From positions 1 through 5,176 of the forward strand of contig SPLB01000187.1 of NCBI GenBank assembly GCA_004566265.1: a stretch of 5,176 nucleotides of DNA, given 5' to 3'. Each line of letters opens with the position of its first letter. The stretch's first letter is position 1. Origin of the DNA: Paracoccaceae bacterium (GTDB taxonomy: Bacteria > Pseudomonadota > Alphaproteobacteria > Rhodobacterales > Rhodobacteraceae). The position numbers were made by a program, and so were the translations under genes. Below, piece by piece: positions 1 through 5,176 of the stretch. Under the pieces are notes generated by a model. It saw nothing but the letters and a program-made list of their open reading frames with translations. It made no database searches and was not told the origin of the DNA.

Positions 1-53
1 GCGCCGGCGGCAAATGCCCGGCGGGACATGTACATGGGGTTCTTTCTGCTCAT
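1..53 (-). CDS. N-terminal fragment of a probable Tat-exported protein, cut by the left edge
   Basis: Read leftwards from the ATG at 53, the frame stays open to the window edge and gives 17 residues, MSRKNPMYMSRRAFAAG, plus a partial codon. The stretch SRRAFAAG resembles a twin-arginine signal (S/T-R-R-x-F-x-x) followed by the beginning of a small-residue hydrophobic segment, so the product may be exported folded across the inner membrane. No mature domain is visible and I do not name the protein. In-frame ATGs at 53, 35 and 29 are all possible starts; none has a strong Shine-Dalgarno, though purines (AGAAAG) sit ahead of those at 35 and 29. A well-formed sigma70-type promoter at 108-136 on the same strand points at this start, which is the main reason to accept so short a fragment. 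It lies downstream of hemB on the same strand but appears to have its own promoter. Confidence 0.5.
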   Translation of the reverse strand, partial: MSRKNPMYMSRRAFAAG

Positions 54-107
54 TTTTTGTCTCGTGCCTGTCGAGGAGAAGTCTGAAGTGTTTCTTCGTT
101 CCGATGT

Positions 108-136
108 ACTATATTCGCAAAAAATGGCTCTGTCAT
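108..136 (-). promoter_or_regulatory. Sigma70-type promoter for the left-edge gene
   Basis: On the minus strand, ATGACA (131-136; 5 of 6 to TTGACA) and TATAGT (108-113; 5 of 6 to TATAAT) are separated by exactly 17 bases. Transcription would start near position 101 and run leftwards, leaving a leader of about 50 to 75 bases before the candidate ATGs at 53, 35 and 29. The match is seen in the sequence; activity is inferred. It sits about 70 bases beyond the hemB stop codon, so the left-edge gene need not depend on hemB transcription. Confidence 0.5.
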
Positions 137-206
137 CCTATTGAAGGTTTTGTTAAGCGAATTCTTGCTGTTGTAGCAGTGTGTTGAGGCAGGTGGGACG
201 CAGTGC

Positions 207-1205
207 CTATTGGGTCAAGGTCCGCGCGGCTTGGGGGGCAAAATAGGTCAACACGCCATCACAGCCTGCACGCTTGAAGGCAAGGAGGCTTTCCATCATC
301 ACCGTTTCACCCTCAATCCACCCGTTTTGAGCCGCGGCCTGGATCATCGCATATTCACCAGACACCTGATAGGCAAAGGTTGGCACTTCAAATTCCGTTT
401 TCACGCGATGGCAAATGTCCAGATATGCCAGACCGGGTTTCACCATAACCATATCCGCCCCTTCGATAATGTCCCGTTCGATCATGCGCAGAGCCTCGTT
501 CGAATTCCCAGGATCCATCTGGTAGGTCTTTTTGTCGCCCTTCAGCGCCCCGGACGCGCCCACAGCGTCCCGGAACGGTCCGTAGTAGGCAGAGGCGTAT
601 TTTGCGGAATAGGACATAATGGTCACATTCTGGTGACCTGCGTTTTCCAATGCGCCACGGATCGCGCCAATTCTGCCGTCCATCATGTCGGAAGGACCGA
701 TAATGTCAGCGCCTGAATCCGCCTGCGCCAGTGTCATTTTGATCAGCGCGTCAACAGTTTCATCATTTCGGATTTCTCCATCAATAACAAAGCCATCGTG
801 ACCGTTGATATTGTAAGGATCAAGCGCAACATCAGTCATGACTGCAATGTTTGGCGCGGCGTGTTTAATGGCACGGATCGCCCGATTGCAAAGGTTATCC
901 GGATTCCAGGCTTCGGCACAATCAGCGGTCTTCAGTTTGGGGTCTGTATAGGGAAAAATGCAGATCGCGGGTATACCAAGGGCTTCGGCCTCGCGCGCGG
1001 CATCAGACAGTTTGTCGATTGAATGGCGCGCAACGCCGGGCATAGATGGGATCGGTTCTTCGATCCCTTCGCCTGCACGCACAAAGACCGGCCAGATCAG
1101 GTCATCCACTGTCAGTGTGTTTTCCCGAACCATCGCACGGATTGCAGAGCTTGCGCGCAACCTGCGCGGGCGGGCGTGAGGAAAGGGCGCTTGAATTGGG
1201 GGCAT
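207..1205 (-). CDS. hemB: Delta-aminolevulinic acid dehydratase (porphobilinogen synthase), zinc-independent type
   Basis: This cytoplasmic enzyme condenses two 5-aminolevulinate molecules into porphobilinogen, the first common pyrrole of tetrapyrrole synthesis. The 332-residue product has normal family length. The two Schiff-base lysines are present: K202 in MSYSAKYASAYYGPF and K256 in the family signature GADMVMVKPGLAY (249-261). The metal-site segment DVALDPYNINGHDGF (about 125-139) has Ala127, Asp129 and Asp137 where zinc enzymes carry three cysteines. This is the pattern of the Mg/K-dependent enzymes known from Pseudomonas aeruginosa and Bradyrhizobium. I chose the ATG at 1205 because AGAGAG lies 8 bases upstream (1214-1219) and because MPPIQAPFPHARPRRLR is a typical family start. 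An in-frame ATG at 1247 would add 14 residues with no well-spaced ribosome site. The gene ends in TAG; only a 4-bp hairpin without a T tract follows, so no terminator is called. It is divergent from the membrane protein gene and mfd. Confidence 0.97.
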   Translation of the reverse strand: MPPIQAPFPHARPRRLRASSAIRAMVRENTLTVDDLIWPVFVRAGEGIEEPIPSMPGVARHSIDKLSDAAREAEALGIPAICIFPYTDPKLKTADCAEAWNPDNLCNRAIRAIKHAAPNIAVMTDVALDPYNINGHDGFVIDGEIRNDETVDALIKMTLAQADSGADIIGPSDMMDGRIGAIRGALENAGHQNVTIMSYSAKYASAYYGPFRDAVGASGALKGDKKTYQMDPGNSNEALRMIERDIIEGADMVMVKPGLAYLDICHRVKTEFEVPTFAYQVSGEYAMIQAAAQNGWIEGETVMMESLLAFKRAGCDGVLTYFAPQAARTLTQ

Positions 1206-1213
1206 TTTTGACA

Positions 1214-1219
1214 CTCTCT
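1214..1219 (-). promoter_or_regulatory. Ribosome binding site supporting the shorter hemB start
   Basis: The minus strand reads AGAGAG, followed by 8 bases and then the ATG at 1205. The alternative ATG at 1247 has GAGG about 14 bases ahead, which is too far to be optimal. This spacing favours the 332-residue HemB over the 346-residue version. Confidence 0.5.
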
Positions 1220-1338
1220 GGATCCGAAGATAGGCACTTGGTGGCATGGAATGGCGCTGAACCTCAAGAGCATTGCCGATTTTGAGATCCCCCTGAGTAG
1301 GAATGTCGCGCTTGGTTTTGAAATCAGAGATCTAGCTC

Positions 1339-1369
1339 TTGTGTCAGACGGGTGCGCATTGGATATAGA
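1339..1369 (+). promoter_or_regulatory. Weak candidate promoter for the membrane protein gene and possibly mfd
   Basis: TTGTGT (1339-1344) and TATAGA (1364-1369) face rightwards. The spacer of 19 bases is longer than ideal and each hexamer matches consensus only partly. It would give a leader of about 65 bases before the ATG at 1440. It is the best candidate I see on this strand of the spacer, but alphaproteobacterial promoters are relaxed and chance is a real alternative. Confidence 0.25.
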
Positions 1370-1439
1370 GTAGGATTTCCGGAGCGGTCCCGTCCTGCGA
1401 AACGGGCGGTGCAGCCGCTGGGACCAACAATTTGACAAG

Positions 1440-1973
1440 ATGGGGCCGCGCGTGGACCTGATTCACTTCCTGACCGAAATGATTGATCTGCGATCGTTTT
1501 CCAACCTCTGGTATTGGATCGGCCTGGCGGTTTTGTGGTCCTCAGCCAGCCACTGGGTTCTAGGGGTTCCCTTTGATTTGATCGCGCGCGCAGGCCGCCA
1601 GGAAGGTCAGGCACGGAATGACCTTGATATAGCCGTTGGAGTACAGGTGCGGCGTGCGTTGCATATTGCTGATACGGCAGGAAACTTTCTGACTGCCTTT
1701 GTTTTTTTTGTGCTGACGGTCTTGGTGCTTCTGGGCTTTGTCTACGCGGTGGAGTTTGCGCAGGCTGTGTTCCTTATGGCGTGCCCTATGTCGCTCGTTG
1801 GCGCGTTGAACATGCGCGCCGCCCGACAGATCGTTTCGAAAGACTTGGCAGGGGATGCATCGCGCAAGGTGTTATTGCGAACACGTCTGAAAGTCCAGGT
1901 TCTTGGCGCGGTCTCGATCTTTGTGACAGCTTGCTGGGGCATGTATCAGAACCTGGTAACAGGGGTATTCTGA
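1440..1973 (+). CDS. Small four-helix inner-membrane protein of unknown function
   Basis: The 177-residue product has four likely membrane segments: about 22-43 (contains WYWIGLAVLWSSASHWVLGV), 82-101 (FLTAFVFFVLTVLVLLGF), 104-124 and 152-172. There is a charged loop at about 48-78 and a basic loop at about 125-151. No catalytic or cofactor motif is visible and there is no cleavable signal peptide. It resembles a conserved Rhodobacterales protein that, as I recall, some annotations call 'component of SufBCD complex'. Nothing here supports an iron-sulfur role: there is no suf gene in the window and no SufB, SufC or SufD motif. The start is uncertain. The ATG at 1440 has no clear Shine-Dalgarno; a GTG at 1452 (residue 5, VDLIHFL) has GGGG 6 bases upstream and may be the true start. 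The stop is 58 bases before mfd on the same strand, so the two may share a transcript. Confidence 0.8.
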   Translation: MGPRVDLIHFLTEMIDLRSFSNLWYWIGLAVLWSSASHWVLGVPFDLIARAGRQEGQARNDLDIAVGVQVRRALHIADTAGNFLTAFVFFVLTVLVLLGFVYAVEFAQAVFLMACPMSLVGALNMRAARQIVSKDLAGDASRKVLLRTRLKVQVLGAVSIFVTACWGMYQNLVTGVF

Positions 1974-2013
1974 GCGCAGGCCTATAGATATGAGCCGCTT
2001 TAAACGCGGTGCG

Positions 2014-2022
2014 AGGAAAGGA
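2014..2022 (+). promoter_or_regulatory. Ribosome binding site that decides the mfd start
   Basis: The purine run AGGAAAGGA ends 9 bases before the ATG at 2032, which is good Shine-Dalgarno spacing. An in-frame ATG at 1990 would add 14 residues (MSRFKRGARKGTAQ) but has only a weak GCAGG ahead of it, and the purine run would then fall inside the coding region. Confidence 0.7.
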
Positions 2023-2031
2023 ACGGCGCAG

Positions 2032-5000
2032 ATGGCGCAGAACACTTTGGTCATGGGCGGCGCGCCCGAAGGGTTTGATGCCCGACTTCTCCTGGCGGAG
2101 GTCGCAAAGACTGGCGCGCCTGTCGTGCATGTCGCCCGCGATGACAAGCGGATGGAGGCGATGCGGGCCGCGCTTGCCTTCTTTGGGCCGGATATGCCGG
2201 TTGTGATCTTTCCCGGTTGGGACTGTCTCCCTTATGATCGGGTATCGCCAAACGCCGATATTGCTTCGGCGCGAATGGCGACCCTTGCTGCGCTGGTTCA
2301 TCAAATGCCGTCGCAGTTCATTCTGTTGACCACCTTGAATGCTGTGACCCAGCGTGTGCCTGCGCGATCCGTTCTGCGAGAGGCAGCCTTTACCGCCCAT
2401 GTGGACCGGCGTGTGAATGAAGAAGCGCTTCGTAACTTCCTGGTTAGGATGGGCTTTACAAAGGCGCCATCCGTGATGGAGGCTGGTGATTATGCGGTGC
2501 GCGGCGGCATTATTGACATCTTTCCGCCGGGAGAAAGCGGCCCGGTTCGGTTGGATCTTTTTGGCGATGTTCTGGATGGCGCGCGCCGCTTTGACCCAAT
2601 CACCCAGCGCACCACCGAAAAGCTCGATGTGGTGGAACTTGCGCCGGTGTCCGAGGTTATTTTGGACGATGCTGCAATCACGCGTTTCCGTCAGAACTAC
2701 CGGCTGGAGTTTGGCGCGGCGGGCAATGATGACCCGCTTTACGAAGCCGTGAGTGCCGGTCGCAAACATCAGGGGATGGAGCATTGGCTGCCGTTCTTCC
2801 ATGAAAAACTTGAGACCTTGTTTGATTACCTGCCGACCGCGTCGATCACTCTGGACGATCGGGTCACAGCCGCACGTCTGGCGCGTTGGGATAGCATTGT
2901 GGATCAATACGAAACCCGCAAGGTTGCGATGCAGGCCAAGGGACGTTTGGACAGTGTGTATAAGCCTGTGCCACCGGGGCTGCTATATCTCGACGATAAC
3001 GCCTGGGAAGTCGCCCTCGACGAGCACCGGGTGATCCAGTTCCACCCGCTACCGCAGGCCTCTGGCCCCGGTGTTGTGGATGCTGGCGGGCGCATTGGAC
3101 GTAATTTTTCGCCCGAGAGGCAGCAGGAAAGTGTAAGCCTTTTCGGTTCTTTAGCCGATCATGTGAAAGCGAAGCTGCTGAAGGGGCCAGTGCTGATCGC
3201 ATCCTATTCAGAAGGGGCACGCGAACGTCTGACCGGGTTGATCGAAGATGAAGGCGTGGCCGAAGCAATCCCGGTGATGGACGGAACCCGCTTGGGCAAA
3301 TCCGGTCTGCATCTGGCGGTCTGGGCGCTGGAACACGGGTTCGAGACACCGAATATGACGGTGATCTCAGAACAGGATGTTCTGGGCGACCGTCTGATCC
3401 GCGCGCCAAAAAAACGCCGCAAGGCCGAAAACTTCTTAACCGAAACCCAATCGCTGAGTCCGGGCAATCTGGTGGTACATGTGGACCATGGTATTGGCCG
3501 CTACATGGGGCTGGAGGTTGTGACGGCTGCGGGGGCTGCGCATGAGTGTATTCTGCTGGAATATGCAGAGAACGCGAAGTTGTACTTGCCGGTGGAAAAC
3601 ATTGAATTGCTTTCCAAATATGGGCATGACGAGGGACTTCTGGATCGTCTGGGAGGCGGCGCGTGGCAGGCCAAGAAAGCCAAGCTCAAAGAACGCATTC
3701 GCGAAATGGCGGATCGTCTTATTCGCATCGCTGCCGAACGCGCCCTGCGCAAGGCGCCGGTCATTGATCCGCCGCCCTCTGCCTGGGAGGAATTCTCGGC
3801 CCGGTTCCCATATCAGGAAACCGAAGACCAGCTGCGCGCCATTGGCGATGTCATGGACGATCTGCATTCCGGCGCGCCCATGGATCGTCTGGTCTGCGGC
3901 GATGTTGGCTTTGGTAAAACCGAGGTCGCCATGCGGGCTGCGTTTGTTGCGGCCATGTCGGGCCTTCAGGTGGCGGTGGTCGCACCCACAACGCTTCTGG
4001 CACGTCAACACGCTGCCGGTTTTGCTGAACGGTTCCGCGGTTTCCCCCTGGAAGTCAGACAGTTGTCGCGCTTTGTTTCCACAAAAGAGGCGTCGGAAAC
4101 CAAAAAAGGCATGGCCGCGGGTACGATTGATATTGTTGTCGGCACCCATGCGCTTCTCGCGAAGAACGTCAAATTCCAAAACCTTGGTCTCTTGATTATC
4201 GACGAAGAGCAGCATTTTGGCGTGGCGCACAAAGAACGGCTCAAGCAGTTGCGAAGCGACATTCATGTGCTGACCCTGACCGCAACGCCAATCCCACGAA
4301 CCTTGCAGTTAAGCCTGACGGGTGTGCGCGATCTGTCGATCATCGGCACACCACCCGTCGATCGTCTGGCAATCCGAACCTATGTCAGCGAATTTGACGC
4401 GGTGACCGTCCGCGAGGCGCTGCTGCGCGAGCACTATCGCGGTGGGCAGAGCTTTTATGTAGTGCCGCGCATTAAGGACTTGGCCGAAGTCGAGGATTTC
4501 CTGAAGAAACAGCTGCCTGAGCTCACCTATGTGGTGGCGCATGGTCAGCTGGCAGCGGGAGAGCTGGATGATCGGATGAATGCCTTCTACGACGGCAAAT
4601 ATGACGTCCTGTTGGCAACAACGATTGTCGAAAGCGGTCTGGATATTCCGACTGCCAATACCATGGTTGTACACCGGGCCGATATGTTCGGTCTGGCGCA
4701 GTTGTACCAGATCCGGGGGCGCGTGGGACGCTCCAAGACGCGCGCCTATGCCTATCTGACAACAAAACCACGCCAGCGCCTGACCGACACAGCCGAAAAA
4801 CGCCTGCGTGTGCTGGGCTCGCTCGACACGCTGGGGGCGGGTTTTACCCTTGCTTCCCAAGACCTTGATATTCGCGGTGCAGGTAACCTTTTGGGCGAAG
4901 AACAGTCGGGGCAGATGCGCGATGTGGGTTATGAATTGTACCAATCCATGCTGGAAGAGGCGATCGGCAAGATCAAGTCGGGCGAGCTTGATGGGTTGAC

Positions 5001-5176
5001 GGATGGCGACGACCAATGGGCGCCGCAGATCAATCTGAGTGTGTCTGTTCTGATCCCCGAGGACTATGTCCCGGATTTGGATGTGCGTTTGGGGCTCTAT
5101 CGCCGATTGTCGTCGCTGACCACCAAAGTCGAATTGGAAGGGTTCGCCGCTGAGTTGATCGACCGATTTGGGAAAC
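2032..5176 (+). CDS. mfd: Transcription-repair coupling factor Mfd, C-terminal end cut by the window edge
   Basis: Mfd is a DNA translocase that pushes stalled RNA polymerase off damaged template and recruits UvrA. The frame is open for 1048 codons with no frameshift; the family is about 1150 residues, so roughly the last 100 are missing. The N-terminal UvrB-like module (about 1-340) has [19 protein letters not shown] (63-81) but no Walker A, as is usual for Mfd. Arg157, Arg173 and Phe177 match the E. coli UvrA-contact residues R165, R181 and F185. The RNA polymerase interaction domain is at about 475-545 ([32 protein letters not shown]). The helicase motor has FPYQETEDQ (592-600), Walker A GDVGFGKT (623-630), [10 protein letters not shown] (651-660), GTHALL (704-709), DEEQ (724-727), [10 protein letters not shown] (750-759), [11 protein letters not shown] (863-873) and QIRGRVGR (893-900). 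The TRG translocation motif holds Arg924, Arg948 and Gln958, matching E. coli R929, R953 and Q963. The last visible part, from about 1004, begins the autoinhibitory domain 7. Confidence 0.98.
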   Translation, partial: MAQNTLVMGGAPEGFDARLLLAEVAKTGAPVVHVARDDKRMEAMRAALAFFGPDMPVVIFPGWDCLPYDRVSPNADIASARMATLAALVHQMPSQFILLTTLNAVTQRVPARSVLREAAFTAHVDRRVNEEALRNFLVRMGFTKAPSVMEAGDYAVRGGIIDIFPPGESGPVRLDLFGDVLDGARRFDPITQRTTEKLDVVELAPVSEVILDDAAITRFRQNYRLEFGAAGNDDPLYEAVSAGRKHQGMEHWLPFFHEKLETLFDYLPTASITLDDRVTAARLARWDSIVDQYETRKVAMQAKGRLDSVYKPVPPGLLYLDDNAWEVALDEHRVIQFHPLPQASGPGVVDAGGRIGRNFSPERQQESVSLFGSLADHVKAKLLKGPVLIASYSEGARERLTGLIEDEGVAEAIPVMDGTRLGKSGLHLAVWALEHGFETPNMTVISEQDVLGDRLIRAPKKRRKAENFLTETQSLSPGNLVVHVDHGIGRYMGLEVVTAAGAAHECILLEYAENAKLYLPVENIELLSKYGHDEGLLDRLGGGAWQAKKAKLKERIREMADRLIRIAAERALRKAPVIDPPPSAWEEFSARFPYQETEDQLRAIGDVMDDLHSGAPMDRLVCGDVGFGKTEVAMRAAFVAAMSGLQVAVVAPTTLLARQHAAGFAERFRGFPLEVRQLSRFVSTKEASETKKGMAAGTIDIVVGTHALLAKNVKFQNLGLLIIDEEQHFGVAHKERLKQLRSDIHVLTLTATPIPRTLQLSLTGVRDLSIIGTPPVDRLAIRTYVSEFDAVTVREALLREHYRGGQSFYVVPRIKDLAEVEDFLKKQLPELTYVVAHGQLAAGELDDRMNAFYDGKYDVLLATTIVESGLDIPTANTMVVHRADMFGLAQLYQIRGRVGRSKTRAYAYLTTKPRQRLTDTAEKRLRVLGSLDTLGAGFTLASQDLDIRGAGNLLGEEQSGQMRDVGYELYQSMLEEAIGKIKSGELDGLTDGDDQWAPQINLSVSVLIPEDYVPDLDVRLGLYRRLSSLTTKVELEGFAAELIDRFGK

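Larger units (their letters stand above)
1206..1439. other. Divergent intergenic region between hemB and the membrane protein gene
   Basis: This 234-base non-coding spacer must hold the control signals for hemB (leftwards) and the rightward genes. It contains a near-perfect direct repeat, TTTTGAGATC (1280-1289) and TTTTGAAATC (1316-1325), 36 bases apart start to start. Just beyond it is an imperfect inverted repeat, AGAGATCTAGCTCT (1326-1339). No Irr, FNR or Fur box that I can recognise is present, and there is no strong hemB promoter. The best minus-strand -35, CTGACA (1342-1347), lacks a good -10 at the proper distance. Confidence 0.6.

Noticed and set aside
27..36. Perfect 10-base palindrome CATGTACATG
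   Set aside because: It falls within the first codons of the left-edge gene (Met-Tyr-Met), is short, and is not placed like an operator relative to the promoter at 108-136.
50..136. A 28-codon minus-strand frame starting at 136 whose TGA overlaps the ATG at 53, suggesting a leader peptide
   Set aside because: Its ATG is part of the predicted -35 hexamer and lies upstream of the predicted transcript start, it has no properly spaced ribosome site, and the overlap is probably chance.
165..179. Hairpin TGCT / AGCA just beyond the hemB stop as a terminator
   Set aside because: Only 4 base pairs pair and there is no T run after it on the minus strand.
1432..1437. Perfect TTGACA on the plus strand
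   Set aside because: It is immediately before the 1440 start codon, and no TATAAT-like hexamer follows at 16-18 bases; it would start transcription inside the gene.
1995..2009. Stem-loop CCGC / GCGG between the membrane protein gene and mfd
   Set aside because: The stem is only 4 base pairs and no T tract follows, so it is not a credible terminator.
1786..2907. A 373-codon open frame on the minus strand, opposite the membrane protein gene and the start of mfd
   Set aside because: It lies antisense to clearly real coding sequence, has no recognisable domain, and its composition (rich in Arg, His and Pro) is typical of the complement of GC-rich genes.
3436..4266. A 276-codon open frame on the minus strand inside mfd
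   Set aside because: It is wholly antisense to the conserved RNA polymerase interaction and helicase regions of mfd and shows no family motif.
4309..5016. A 235-codon open frame on the minus strand inside mfd
   Set aside because: It is antisense to the conserved second helicase lobe and TRG motif; the translation resembles no protein I know.

Overview
The window looks like ordinary chromosomal backbone from an alphaproteobacterium, most likely of the Rhodobacteraceae/Roseobacter group. This rests on moderately GC-rich coding sequence, a HemB with the zinc-independent (aspartate-rich) metal-site signature, a small four-helix membrane protein of a type I associate with Rhodobacterales, and the style of the Mfd protein. 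I placed it by recognising protein families, not by a search.

Layout, left to right. Positions 1-53 (minus strand) hold what appears to be the first 17 codons of a gene running off the left edge, with a twin-arginine (Tat) signal-like start. A good sigma70-type promoter for it lies at 108-136. Positions 207-1205 (minus strand) encode HemB, delta-aminolevulinate dehydratase. A 234-base divergent spacer (1206-1439) must carry control signals for hemB and for the rightward genes; only weak promoter candidates are visible there. Positions 1440-1973 (plus strand) encode a small four-helix membrane protein of unknown function. From 2032 to the right edge runs mfd, the transcription-repair coupling factor, with 1048 codons present and the C-terminal end cut off by the window.

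How the genes relate. HemB makes porphobilinogen for heme and, where present, bacteriochlorophyll and cobalamin. Mfd removes RNA polymerase stalled at DNA lesions and recruits UvrA. They are divergent and have no evident functional link. The membrane protein gene and mfd are on the same strand, 58 bases apart with no convincing terminator between them, so they may be co-transcribed. I found no mobile element, CRISPR array, rRNA, tRNA or recognisable new system. The most useful second-look items are the promoter plus Tat-like start at the left edge, the unknown membrane protein, and the metal-site type of HemB.
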